Assembly: GCF_016918565.1 (NCBI RefSeq)
Contig: NZ_JAFFQD010000009.1
Span: 1-64,000, forward strand
Origin: Desulfogranum marinum
GTDB taxonomy: Bacteria; Desulfobacterota; Desulfobulbia; Desulfobulbales; Desulfobulbaceae
Direction: 5' to 3'
Length of the DNA: 64,000 nucleotides
Shown here: positions 16,807 through 24,916 of the stretch, piece by piece
Numbering within the stretch: the first letter of the stretch is position 1
Layout: the number at the start of each line of letters is the position of its first letter
Program-made: the position numbers and the translations under genes
The notes under the pieces: model-generated
What the model saw: the letters and a program-made list of their open reading frames with translations, nothing else
Databases searched by the model: none
What the model was told of the DNA's origin: nothing

Positions 16807-17733
16807 ATGTCCATCAGAAGATTCACAGCTTTAGGTACAGCCAGCCAAGTACCCAACACTCGCCGGAATCAGCACGGCTCCTTTCTTAAATGGGATAACG
16901 AAGGTTTTCTTTTTGACCCTGGAGAAGGCACGCAAAGACAAATGATTTTTGCTGGTGTTACGGCTACCGACATAACCAAAATCTTTATCACACACTTCCA
17001 TGGAGATCACTGTCTCGGGCTATCAAGCATCCTACAACGCCTTTCCTTGGATAGAGTTCCTCATACCGTACAAATTTATTTTCCTGCTTCCGGTGCCCAC
17101 TTCTTTGAGAATATAAAAGGGGTAGCCAGTTATTATGATGTAGCGTTTTTGGAACCTCATCCCATAGAGGGTGAGAACTGCGTTGTTTATGAAGACAATC
17201 AACTGATAATAACAGCAAAACGATTAAGTCATACCATCGAAACCTTTGGTTACCGTATAGAGGAAAAAGAGAGTGTAAACATGGACCAGAAGGCGTTAAC
17301 TTTGATAGGGATAAAAGGACCTCTAGTCGGCGAGTTGAAAGCAAAAGGTCAGGTGTTTTACAAAGGAAAAGTAATACGGCTTAAGGACGTCAGCATCCAC
17401 AAAAAAGGTCAATCTTTTGCTTTTGTACTGGATACCAGAATGTGTGATGCAGCCATTGCTCTGGCTCAAAATGTGGATGTATTGGTTACCGAATCAACTT
17501 TTTTAGAAAAAGATGCTGACAAAGCGGAAGCCCACGGTCACCTGACTGCCTTACAGGCAGGTAAATTGGCCAGTGAAGCTCATGCGACCACCCTGCTCCT
17601 CACCCATTTCTCCCAACGGTACGGCCCCAATCAAGATTTTGCTTCTGAAGCAAAGGCAGTACATCCAAATGTGATTCAAATGGAGGATGGAAACCAGTTT
17701 GAGCTGCCTCTTTTAAGAAGAAAAGAGGTGTGA
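16807..17733 (+). CDS. rnz: Ribonuclease Z
   Basis: RNase Z trims the 3' end of tRNA precursors. The 308-residue metallo-beta-lactamase-fold protein has LGTASQVPNTRRN, the zinc motif THFHGDHCLGL, the substrate-side LSHTIETFGYRIEE, GPLVGELKAKG, the FVLDTRM strand, and the second metal motifs ESTFLE and HGHLTALQAG then THFSQRY. The ATG at 16807, directly before the first beta strand, is preferred over an upstream start that adds 14 unconserved residues. It stands alone between divergent and convergent neighbours. Confidence 0.92.
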   Translation: MSIRRFTALGTASQVPNTRRNQHGSFLKWDNEGFLFDPGEGTQRQMIFAGVTATDITKIFITHFHGDHCLGLSSILQRLSLDRVPHTVQIYFPASGAHFFENIKGVASYYDVAFLEPHPIEGENCVVYEDNQLIITAKRLSHTIETFGYRIEEKESVNMDQKALTLIGIKGPLVGELKAKGQVFYKGKVIRLKDVSIHKKGQSFAFVLDTRMCDAAIALAQNVDVLVTESTFLEKDADKAEAHGHLTALQAGKLASEAHATTLLLTHFSQRYGPNQDFASEAKAVHPNVIQMEDGNQFELPLLRRKEV

Positions 17734-17904
17734 GGACCGTGTGAACAGCATTCTGCAAACTATTAATAGGTATGAGGCAAAAAGAACAGAGAGTCACATA
17801 CTCCGAAACCACAGGCCGTGGATTTGAATGGGGACCAGTACCTGCATTTTCTTCAACCTCGTGAGCTAAATCCTGAGACAGCAAGCACCTTGTTTTTTGA
17901 TTAC

Positions 17905-18603
17905 TTATCGAACTATTGGGTAACCTTTTTGAGCCCAATCAAACAATCCTTTTCTCAAATTGTAAATGCGGGTAAATCCTTTATCTATCAATATTTTTGC
18001 GGCGACTGTACTCCTGTTGCCGGTGGCACAGTAAATAAAGATATCTTTGTTTTTATATTGTAACAGCTCTGTGTATCTTTGTTGAAGTTCTTGAATCGGT
18101 ATGAGCATCGAATTTTCAAGGTGGCCTGACGAATATTCCCGATTGGTGCGAACATCTAAAATGAAAGGAGAATTATCATTGATAAACGTATTTGCTTCAT
18201 CTGCTGTTAGGGCCTGGTAGTGAGGCTTTGAATACTCAATTACCTTTATCCTGCCTTGAACCCTTCCAACAGTAAATGGATATAACCCGACTTTTTTCAT
18301 CTTAAAGTAAGGCGTATTACTAAAATCAAAAGGGAGTTTCCGGTTGATCTCCAGCCTAGGGATTTCAAGCACGGGGTTTTCTTCTAATGCGTGAAGTCTG
18401 AATTTGATGTAATCCCCCCGATAGACTGTAAAAAACAAGTCAGTTTCTGTGCCCGAAATCGTCAACACCCGAAAGCCATTCTGCAGTTCCCCCGAAATAT
18501 CGGTATGCTTAGCCATGGAGGAAAAGCAGTGTGCAGCAAAATTGAAAAATATAAAGATGAAAACACAAGTTATTCTTAGGGGGTGCTTATTTATTATCTT
18601 CAT
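17905..18603 (-). CDS. Exported cupredoxin-like/rhodanese fusion protein
   Basis: From the ATG at 18603 (AGGGA seven bases upstream) the product is 232 residues. A hydrophobic N-terminus (about 9-28) acts as signal or anchor. Residues about 30-125 resemble a cupredoxin-type beta-barrel (VYRGDYIKFRLHA ... GLYPFTVGRVQGRIKVIEY), but the copper-ligand cysteine position is Val and no His-Cys-His-Met set is visible. Residues about 135-232 are a rhodanese domain with active-site loop CATGNRS. An ATG at 18633 overlapping the upstream stop is the alternative start. It probably moves sulfane sulfur or thiols in the periplasm; the substrate is unknown. Confidence 0.75.
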   Translation of the reverse strand: MKIINKHPLRITCVFIFIFFNFAAHCFSSMAKHTDISGELQNGFRVLTISGTETDLFFTVYRGDYIKFRLHALEENPVLEIPRLEINRKLPFDFSNTPYFKMKKVGLYPFTVGRVQGRIKVIEYSKPHYQALTADEANTFINDNSPFILDVRTNREYSSGHLENSMLIPIQELQQRYTELLQYKNKDIFIYCATGNRSTVAAKILIDKGFTRIYNLRKGLFDWAQKGYPIVR

Positions 18604-18629
18604 CACATTTCCCTGGCATTGAAGCTTCA

Positions 18630-19292
18630 TCACCGAAAATCTAGGGCCCCTTTAGGGCAGTTTTCAACACAGTTATAGCAGCGCAGGCAATCAATTGAAG
18701 GAACCTTGGCACTAACTGCATCATGAAAATTTCCTGGGTAGGTCGAAATTGGGCACAGACGCTGGCATGTACGGCACCCAACACATTCATCTGAAACATG
18801 TAAACGGAAGGTATTTAGACTCATGGCTCCTTGAAGTGATCCCATGGGACAAATGACACACCAGGTTCTTGCTTTATAATAGAGGCCCATCCCAATGGCT
18901 AATGCTATTGAAACAATCCACATCATCCGAAATACACCACCAATGGCTTGGGCATCTCCCAGCGCAAGGCTCAGTCGATATGTCATAAACCCCATCATCG
19001 CGGCAAACACAAACACACGAAAATAGGTTGATCTAAAAAACGATGGAACTACATTATGCCGACTGATTTTTGATAAGAATCGTTCATGGAATGACCCCAT
19101 TGGGCAAAGCCATCCACAATATAAGCGGCCTCGTTTACTTGCCAGTGTCATAAAAAACACAATCATTCCGACAATAGTAAACCCTATAGCAGGATAAAAA
19201 TATCCTCCTATAATCACAACGGGCAGAAAAAGGGTCATTACCCACTGAATGCTTTTTCTGTATTTTTTCTCTTTATAAGAACTATTACTCAT
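18630..19292 (-). CDS. NapH-like 4Fe-4S membrane protein
   Basis: The 220-residue protein has about four membrane segments with two cysteine motifs at membrane edges, GWLCPMGSF and WCVICPMGSLQGA, as in NapH/CcoG/NosR-type electron carriers. The C-terminal part carries two 4Fe-4S sets: DECVGCRTCQRLCPI and IDCLRCYNCVENCPKGAL. Family members pass electrons from quinol to periplasmic or cytoplasmic partners. It is directly followed by the cupredoxin-rhodanese gene, suggesting a membrane route to a periplasmic sulfur reaction. That function is inference from context. Confidence 0.82.
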   Translation of the reverse strand: MSNSSYKEKKYRKSIQWVMTLFLPVVIIGGYFYPAIGFTIVGMIVFFMTLASKRGRLYCGWLCPMGSFHERFLSKISRHNVVPSFFRSTYFRVFVFAAMMGFMTYRLSLALGDAQAIGGVFRMMWIVSIALAIGMGLYYKARTWCVICPMGSLQGAMSLNTFRLHVSDECVGCRTCQRLCPISTYPGNFHDAVSAKVPSIDCLRCYNCVENCPKGALDFR

Positions 19293-19331
19293 AATGATGA
19301 TATGGTATTTATAACATAAGGTAACTTAAAA

Positions 19332-19376
19332 TAGCTGCTGAACTTGCAAAAAGTAAACTGTCAAGTTCAGCAGCTA
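19332..19376 (-). terminator. Rho-independent terminator after the rhodanese gene
   Basis: A perfect 15-bp stem, TAGCTGCTGAACTTG and its complement, closes a 15-base loop. On the minus strand it is followed by ATTTTAAG. It lies just after the single-domain rhodanese gene and before the NapH-like gene, so the two are probably separate transcription units. Confidence 0.7.
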
Positions 19377-19410
19377 AATAGTATGGTACTTCAAATAGAA
19401 AAATATTGTA

Positions 19411-19809
19411 TCAGCTCTTCTTCTGAAAATTTGATTCAAAATTTTTCACTTCAAATTCACCGAAAAAGTTGCTTACCGGATAGCCGTCGGTGATCCATTT
19501 GAGAATTCCGCCGTCAAGATTGTAAACATTTTTATATCCCAGCTCTTTCAGGGTCGCAGCAGCAAGCGCTCCTCTTCCACCTTTCTTACAATACACAACA
19601 ACCGGCATGTCATGATCTGTTATCTTTTGAGTAAATACAAACTCTACCAAACCTCTTGGAATATCCATTGACTCATCAGCTACAATTTTTGCAGCTGACA
19701 CTTCACCAGGTTCCCTGATATCTAAGAGCACAAACTCTTTTTCACCGTCTTCAATCCAACTATGTAATGTTTTGTTATCAATGGACTGTGGGTATTTACA
19801 GGTCCTCAT
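19411..19809 (-). CDS. Single-domain rhodanese-like protein
   Basis: The roughly 132-residue cytoplasmic protein has the rhodanese pattern VLLDIREPGEVSAAKI, IPRGLVEF, the active-site loop YCKKGGRGALAA, and the final YNLDGGILKWITDGYPV. The catalytic cysteine is present. No signal peptide is seen. Starts at 19809 (ATG) or 19830 (TTG) are both possible with weak ribosome sites. A terminator separates it from the NapH-like gene. Confidence 0.82.
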   Translation of the reverse strand: MRTCKYPQSIDNKTLHSWIEDGEKEFVLLDIREPGEVSAAKIVADESMDIPRGLVEFVFTQKITDHDMPVVVYCKKGGRGALAAATLKELGYKNVYNLDGGILKWITDGYPVSNFFGEFEVKNFESNFQKKS

Positions 19810-19897
19810 TAGGTCGCTTTTATGGCGCAACTGTACAACTAAAGTTCTCTAGCTGTTTGCCATTAGACAGCCAATCTTCCTGTAGCCTGTTCATTGC

Positions 19898-20356
19898 CTA
19901 TTGAGGTATCGGCGGAACCGGCGATTTCATTTCCCCCGGAATTTGCATGCGCCCCTCGGGTGGTCTCGGGTGTACCCTAGGTGCTCGTGATACGAATTTG
20001 CAGGCATCCCATTTCACACCAGGTCCTCCCCACGTCCGCAATACCTTGTAACCACTGCCGCACAGCCCTGACGCTCTGCACATGGCACACTCCGTATTGG
20101 CATCACACCATTCCACGCAAGCCCGTCGGTTTCTCTCCGAAGCCTGCTTATTCAGATCCATCACCGCAGTTCCGGTACCAGCACTCGCTGTGGCTGCCGG
20201 GGTCTGACTTGATACGCTGGTCATCTTGTCGCTCTGGTTCTCGCGAACTTGATCTGTTTTTGTCGCGCCGGCGCCGTACGAGGGAGCTGTTATTGCCATT
20301 GTCACAGAAAATAACAAAAATGTGCGTAAAACTAGTTGGTAATTTCCCTTCTTCAT
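19898..20356 (-). CDS. Small exported Cys-rich protein under riboswitch control
   Basis: The 152-residue product starts with a signal peptide (cleavage near SYG-AG, residue 28). A low-complexity Ser/Thr/Ala linker (about 30-65) follows. A compact Cys-rich domain comes next, with cysteines at 80, 84, 90, 93, 99 and 119 in the pattern ACVEWC, ECAMCRASGLCGSGY, WGGPGVKWDACKF. It ends in a Pro-rich tail. Six closely spaced cysteines suggest disulfides or metal binding outside the cytoplasm. I do not recognise a characterised family. GGAGGTGA precedes the ATG. Its 5' leader of about 300 bases carries a GEMM riboswitch, so expression should follow a cyclic dinucleotide. Confidence 0.75.
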   Translation of the reverse strand: MKKGNYQLVLRTFLLFSVTMAITAPSYGAGATKTDQVRENQSDKMTSVSSQTPAATASAGTGTAVMDLNKQASERNRRACVEWCDANTECAMCRASGLCGSGYKVLRTWGGPGVKWDACKFVSRAPRVHPRPPEGRMQIPGEMKSPVPPIPQ

Positions 20357-20437
20357 CAGATCACCTCCATATTATTTTGCTTCTCCTTGTACTATGGTCA
20401 CTGGTTAAAGCCACTCTGGTGATTCACAAATTGAAAT

Positions 20438-20546
20438 CTGATTCCTCATGAAAATCAGCTATTTTTTGGGCATCTGGAGACAAGGTCTACGCTTTTTTTC
20501 ATGTTTTTTTGATCAGTCTCCTGGTTTTAAAAGAGTAATAAAAAAA
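20438..20546 (-). mobile_element. Truncated copy B of the 146-bp palindromic element
   Basis: Read on the minus strand, this contains ATTACTCTTTTAAAACC, AGGAGACTGATC, then TTGTCTCC and AATAGCTGATTTTCATGAG, ending in GAATCAG. These align in order with the right two-thirds of 6590-6735. The left arm is missing: the copy begins exactly where the U-tract of the riboswitch terminator begins. It therefore forms part of the 5' leader of the Cys-rich protein gene. Confidence 0.55.
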
Positions 20547-20583
20547 ATAGCCGAACTACCTTATTTTAAGGCAGCTCGGCTAT
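20538..20583 (-). terminator. Riboswitch-controlled intrinsic terminator
   Basis: On the minus strand, AUAGCCGAGCUGCCUU pairs with AAGGUAGUUCGGCUAU (16 bp, two G-U pairs) and is followed by a run of eight U. Its 5' arm overlaps the 3' side of the GEMM aptamer (GAUAGCCGAGCUGCC), so the two structures exclude each other. Ligand binding should prevent termination. Confidence 0.8.
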
Positions 20584-20632
20584 CATAAATGACCCGCAGC
20601 TTTCCGTCCCCACCTTGCGGCAGGTTTGGCTT
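20570..20632 (-). ncRNA. GEMM-I class cyclic-dinucleotide riboswitch aptamer
   Basis: On the minus strand the element reads GCCAAACC, a CCUGCC/GGUGGG stem with a GCAA (GNRA) tetraloop, then GGGACGGAAAGCUGCGGGUC, a short hairpin, and GAUAGCCGAGCUGCC. This matches the GEMM layout: CAAACC, GNRA-capped stem, GGACGCAAAGC, and GCCGGGCUGCC receptor side. The core has G where ACGCAAAGC usually has C. The class binds c-di-GMP, and a variant binds 3',3'-cGAMP; the sequence alone does not let me choose. A promoter lies 30 bases upstream and an overlapping terminator follows. Confidence 0.8.
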
Positions 20633-20660
20633 TTCTTATTTATTGTCCGTTATTACGTTA

Positions 20661-20690
20661 ATTATACGGGTAAAGAGAAAAGCTAGTCAA
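20661..20690 (-). promoter_or_regulatory. Sigma-70 promoter of the riboswitch transcript
   Basis: On the minus strand TTGACT (20690-20685) and a perfect TATAAT (20666-20661) are 18 bases apart. Transcription would start near 20654, about 22 bases before the aptamer. Confidence 0.75.
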
Positions 20691-20699
20691 GGTCCAAAA

Positions 20700-21078
20700 G
20701 TGACTTCTTTTCCACTGGCACCCCTCCTTCACGGAGATGTCATCCAATAAAATCAGCTGTAATTTTTATCTGGAGTTTGCACAAGAAAACCGTGCGGTTA
20801 ATAGTACGGTTTGATGGAAGTACTGTGACTCCCATGTATGTATTGCTTGGTCCTTCCAATTTGTTCTTTTGCCGATTATGGGCAAGAATGGAAAAATTGT
20901 TGAGGTTTGACAAGGATCTCTCCGTTATTTGGAGGAAAAAAGTAATATGGTTTGACCTAGCATCAAGATTAATTTAAGCTAGGTATTTGATATTCAATGG
21001 TATTTTATTTTCTTGTCCTGTCTTAGCTGTATTGCATGTGGTTTTCCCTGTTAAACGAAAACTGGAAAAGGATCAAAA
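20700..21078. other. Intergenic stretch before the methyltransferase
   Basis: No convincing gene or structured RNA was found. The only open frame (20777-20977) lacks a ribosome site and recognisable content. No molybdenum-cofactor riboswitch motif was identified despite the molybdoenzyme downstream. Confidence 0.4.
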
Positions 21079-22017
21079 ATGAAGCGCCGTCTCCTTGATT
21101 TTCTTGTTTGCCCCTCCTGCCTCCCCAAAAATGCTCCGTTTGATGTTACAATTATTCAGGCCGACGACGATGATATAGAAGTCGGCACTCTTGCCTGCAC
21201 TGCTTGCGGTGCTGTATTTCCCATTCATGATGGTATTGCCCATCTCGACCCTTTCAAGGATCAGTATGGAGCAACGGAGAATAAATATGAACAGCAGGAG
21301 GTGGTGTCTTCCTACCTCTGGAGCCATTATAGCGATCTGTTTGACCAGGAATATGCCTCTGAAGCATATGCTTCATGGTCCAGGCAAATAAACCCTGCCG
21401 AAGGGATAGGTGTTGATGCAGGCGGAGCTGTTGGCCGTTTTACCTTTGAGTTAAGTACCAAATGCGATTTTGCCATTGGTGTTGATAATTCTGTGGCCTT
21501 TGTTCAAACTGCCAGGCAATTGATGAAGGAGAGGTCAATTTCTTTTGCACTCAAAGATGAAGGACTGCTCACCCGCGCTGCGTCTTTTACCCTGCCTGAA
21601 TCATGGCAAAGCGAAAAGGTAGAATTCATTGTTGGCAATGCCCTTGCCTTGCCACTGCGAAGTGCAAGCATTGCTGCGTACGCTTCGCTCAATCTTATTG
21701 ATAAGGTGCCTTCACCTCTGCGTCACTTGAGGGAAATGAACAGGGTAACACGTGATACCGATGCCCAGTTTCTCTTATCTGATCCTTTTTCCTGGTCAAC
21801 TGAGGCAGCACCTGTGGAGGAATGGCTCGGTGGAAAAAAAGAAGGGATGTATGCCGGAAAAGGGTTGGACAATGTTGTTGGAATACTCTCCGCCAGTGAT
21901 CCTGAAAATCAATTACCCTGGCAGATTATGCACAAAGGCAAGGCTTGGTGGAAGATCAGGACCCACACTAATCATTATGAGCTGATTCAAAGCTGTTATC
22001 TCAAAGCTTCAAGATAA
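21079..22017 (+). CDS. Trm112-domain SAM-dependent methyltransferase
   Basis: The 312-residue protein starts with a Trm112-type zinc-ribbon segment (LLDFLVCPSCLP ... LACTACGAVFPIHDGIAHL; four cysteines in CxxC pairs). A class I methyltransferase fold follows, with GVDAGGAVGRFTFELS (SAM loop), AIGVDNSVAFVQTARQ and FIVGNALALPLRSAS. The substrate is not evident. It ends 11 bp before the molybdopterin oxidoreductase and is surely cotranscribed with it. Similar methyltransferase-molybdoenzyme pairs hint that it modifies the cofactor, a maturation intermediate or the substrate, but this is inference. Confidence 0.8.
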   Translation: MKRRLLDFLVCPSCLPKNAPFDVTIIQADDDDIEVGTLACTACGAVFPIHDGIAHLDPFKDQYGATENKYEQQEVVSSYLWSHYSDLFDQEYASEAYASWSRQINPAEGIGVDAGGAVGRFTFELSTKCDFAIGVDNSVAFVQTARQLMKERSISFALKDEGLLTRAASFTLPESWQSEKVEFIVGNALALPLRSASIAAYASLNLIDKVPSPLRHLREMNRVTRDTDAQFLLSDPFSWSTEAAPVEEWLGGKKEGMYAGKGLDNVVGILSASDPENQLPWQIMHKGKAWWKIRTHTNHYELIQSCYLKASR

Positions 22018-22028
22018 ACGGAGGTATC

Positions 22029-24083
22029 ATGGAAAAGGATACTGTCTGCCGCTTATGTTCATCGTGTTGTCCGATTACAGTAGATGTGGTTGATGGAAAA
22101 CTAATTTCGGCCCAACGAAAATCTTTTCTGGATAAGGACAAGCGGCTCGTCTGTCCAAAACTCAAGGCTGCTCCGGATATCGTCTCCTCCCCTACTCGCC
22201 TGACCGTTCCTCTTGTCAGAGACTCGGCTACAGGCGATTTTTGCGAGACCTCATGGGAGGAGGCCCTGCGGCTTGTTGCCCAAAAATTCAATTACCACAA
22301 GAAACATTCAGGAGCTGAATCCGTGGCCTGGCTGCGCGGAATGGCGGCGGACTGGGGGGCTCCTTGGGACTATCCCAACAGGTTGATGAATCTTTTTGGT
22401 TCACCCAACACCATCGGCAATGGGTCTATTTGTTTTGTGGCGCGCGATATGGCGCACTGCTACGTATATGGTTCAATGGCCTTTCCCGAAGCCAAAAACA
22501 GTCGCTGTATTATTGTGTGGGGGAAAAATGATGTGAACACCGCCTTGGGTGCAGCCGAGGCCATCTTTTTTGCCAAAGAACAGGGTGCCAAACTCATCGT
22601 TATTGACCCTGTGGAAACCACCCTTGCCAAAAAAGCGGATATCTGGCTCCGGATACGACCTGGGCATGACGGTCTGCTGGCCATGGCTATGATTAACGAA
22701 ATAATAGAAAAGGAGTTATACGATAAAGATTTTGTCAACGCCTATACCACTGGTTTTGAACGTTTAAAAGAGGTAAGCGCCAACTATTCTGCCGATAAAG
22801 TAGCGAACCAAATCTGGCTGACGCCTCGACAGATTAGAGAAGTGGCCCATCTCTACGCGACCATAAAACCAGCCTCTATAATTGATGGAAACGGGCTTGA
22901 TATGCACCGGCACGTGTTTGACACGACCCGGGCTGTAGCTTTTTTACGGCCTCTTACCGGTAATCTTGACACATCCGGCGGTGATGTCCTACCGCAGCCA
23001 ATACCAGTAAAGGATATGCAACTACGGGACAGACTTCCAGAGGGAGCCTTACCCATTACCTCTGCCTTTCCGCTGTTCAATACATTTAGTCCAACGTGGG
23101 GGAACCAGGTCCAAGGATGTATTGTCGATGCCATCCTGGAGGAGAAGCCCTACCCGTTGAAAATGGTGGTGGTCCAATCAGGGAATCCTGTGGTGACCAT
23201 GGCCGATTCAAAACGAACCAGAGCTGCCTTTGATAAGGTGGATTCGCTTGTGGTTATAGACATGTTCATGACCGAGACCGCAAGAATGGCCGATGTAGTG
23301 CTGCCAGCTGCGAGCTGCTTCGAAAAGACACAGCTTAACCGCGCTTCTATCCGCAATAATCCTATCATATTGCAAAATGAAGTCATTCCACCTGTGGGGC
23401 AATCATGGCCGGACTGGAAAATTACCTTTGCCCTCGCTCGGGAATTGGGATTTAGCAACGAATTTCCCTGGCAGACTGCCGAAGAAGCCATCGATTATCA
23501 ACTCGAACCAACAGGGGTTGACGTGCAGTCCATCCGAAACCAGCACAATGCAGTTAGATTGGAAGAACTCCAGTATGAAAAATATCTGCAGCAGCCGTTT
23601 AACACCCCAACCGGCAAGGTAGAGTTCTATTCCGAAAGACTTGCCCAAGCAGGTTTAGCTGCTGTACCGTTTGAAGAGGGGAAGATAGAAAATCCGATCA
23701 GTTTTTTCGATCAGGCTGACGAGTATCCGCTGCTTGGTATCAGTGGCAGCCGCGATATTCATTTTACCAATTCCCAGTATCGGACTGTCCCGACCCTCCT
23801 TGAAAAAAGCAGCAAAGGGAAGGTGGATATTCACCCGCGAGATGCGGCGCTTTTGGGTATTCTATCAGGTGATGTGGTTGAAATTACAACCCCTAAGGGA
23901 TCGATAGAGATGGAGGCTAAGCTCTCCACCGTTGTGCGGCAGGGATCGGTGCGGATTGCATGGGGTTGGGGGGAATATAGCAAAAGCTGCAATCTTAATA
24001 CACTTACCGAGGATGATGCACGTGGCCCTGTAACCGGCACATCGACCAGCCGCAGCTTTATGTGCAGGATAAAAAAGGTGTGA
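22029..24083 (+). CDS. Molybdopterin (DMSO-reductase family) oxidoreductase, cytoplasmic
   Basis: The 684-residue protein begins with a 4Fe-4S motif (Cys7, 10, 14 and 42: CRLCSSCCP ... LVCPK). It has no TAT signal, so it acts in the cytoplasm. The MGD-binding core includes VWGKNDVNTALGAAEAIFFAKEQGAKLIVIDP, RPGHDGLLAMAM and the C-terminal domain. The segment TIGNGSICFVARD puts Cys135 at the usual metal-ligand position. Cysteine ligation occurs in Nap, Phs/Psr and acetylene-hydratase-like enzymes. No electron-transfer subunit is adjacent, which would fit a non-redox or ferredoxin-linked enzyme. The substrate is unknown. GGAGGT supports the start. Confidence 0.85.
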   Translation: MEKDTVCRLCSSCCPITVDVVDGKLISAQRKSFLDKDKRLVCPKLKAAPDIVSSPTRLTVPLVRDSATGDFCETSWEEALRLVAQKFNYHKKHSGAESVAWLRGMAADWGAPWDYPNRLMNLFGSPNTIGNGSICFVARDMAHCYVYGSMAFPEAKNSRCIIVWGKNDVNTALGAAEAIFFAKEQGAKLIVIDPVETTLAKKADIWLRIRPGHDGLLAMAMINEIIEKELYDKDFVNAYTTGFERLKEVSANYSADKVANQIWLTPRQIREVAHLYATIKPASIIDGNGLDMHRHVFDTTRAVAFLRPLTGNLDTSGGDVLPQPIPVKDMQLRDRLPEGALPITSAFPLFNTFSPTWGNQVQGCIVDAILEEKPYPLKMVVVQSGNPVVTMADSKRTRAAFDKVDSLVVIDMFMTETARMADVVLPAASCFEKTQLNRASIRNNPIILQNEVIPPVGQSWPDWKITFALARELGFSNEFPWQTAEEAIDYQLEPTGVDVQSIRNQHNAVRLEELQYEKYLQQPFNTPTGKVEFYSERLAQAGLAAVPFEEGKIENPISFFDQADEYPLLGISGSRDIHFTNSQYRTVPTLLEKSSKGKVDIHPRDAALLGILSGDVVEITTPKGSIEMEAKLSTVVRQGSVRIAWGWGEYSKSCNLNTLTEDDARGPVTGTSTSRSFMCRIKKV

Positions 24084-24139
24084 GCGCCGGATGTGGGGCA
24101 GGAATCTTACGGTGCTATACACCAACGACAATAAAAAAA

Positions 24140-24188
24140 TCCCCTCACACATATGCAGTACCTTTCAGGCTGCTTTTATCTGAGGGGA
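24140..24188. terminator. Terminator between convergent genes
   Basis: TCCCCTCA and TGAGGGGA form an 8-bp stem around a 33-base loop that itself contains GCAG...CTGC pairing. A run of A precedes it on the plus strand, giving a U-tract for minus-strand transcripts. Confidence 0.55.
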
Positions 24189-24255
24189 CACGTGGCAAGT
24201 AGACCATACCGGCATTCCATATCCCGGCATGTTGCTGCATGGCAGCTATCCTTGT

Positions 24256-24774
24256 TTAATGGGGAGTTTCGTAACTGTCAAGCAGGCCTTCTCGTTCAAA
24301 TGTTACAGTAGGTTTCATCGCTTGATACTCATTCATTAGTCGGGCGCAGGCATTCCATCGCAATACAGCCTCCTGGTTGTCTTCCTCGGAGCGGGTCAAT
24401 GCCTCGTCAAAAGCCTGCATGGCTTTTTCCAGCCAGGAATAGGCCATTTCTTGGGCATTTGGGCCACCGATTCTCAAATGTGCCTTGGCTCTTCGCTCAT
24501 AGATAACCCCGGAGTAATACGACCGCAAACTATGACCTGCAAGTCTTTCGACCACTTCTTTGGCTTGGGAGAAGGACCGGGTGATTTCGTTTGAAAAATT
24601 ATCCGTTAAAGCGAGTAACAAGGTTATTAACGCCTGCTCATTGGTAGGCTCTATCTCCAGAATGTCCCTGCAAATGCTCTCTGCTGCCTGTGGTTCATTG
24701 AGCAATCTATATCTATGTGCCATCTCTAGAGCTGATGGTACAGCATCAGCAGATATTTTTTTTAGTTCAAGCAT
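24256..24774 (-). CDS. TPR-like hypothetical protein
   Basis: From the ATG at 24774 (GGAG eight bases upstream) the product is 172 residues, all helical and soluble. Degenerate tetratricopeptide spacing is visible: AHRYRLLNEPQAAESICRDILEIEPTNEQALITLLLAL, then AYSWLEKAMQAFDEALT. No catalytic motif or signal peptide is seen. It is probably a small scaffold or adaptor. A longer start at 24822 lacks a ribosome site. I do not recognise a characterised family. Confidence 0.65.
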   Translation of the reverse strand: MLELKKISADAVPSALEMAHRYRLLNEPQAAESICRDILEIEPTNEQALITLLLALTDNFSNEITRSFSQAKEVVERLAGHSLRSYYSGVIYERRAKAHLRIGGPNAQEMAYSWLEKAMQAFDEALTRSEEDNQEAVLRWNACARLMNEYQAMKPTVTFEREGLLDSYETPH

Positions 24775-24916
24775 TGTTAGTCTCCTTTGATTGTTTTGGA
24801 CTAATAACTGGGCCTGTAACAAAGAAGGATAAGCAGCTTAAACACGATTGCAATCAATAAATAACGGAAAAACAAATGTAAAAGTCGCGGACGCCGCAGT
24901 TCCCACAGATTAATTG

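Noticed and set aside
20777-20977. 66-residue frame upstream of the methyltransferase
   Set aside because: No ribosome site, unusual composition, no family resemblance.
20700-21078. Molybdenum-cofactor riboswitch before the molybdoenzyme operon
   Set aside because: No conserved Moco-RNA hairpin motifs could be found.
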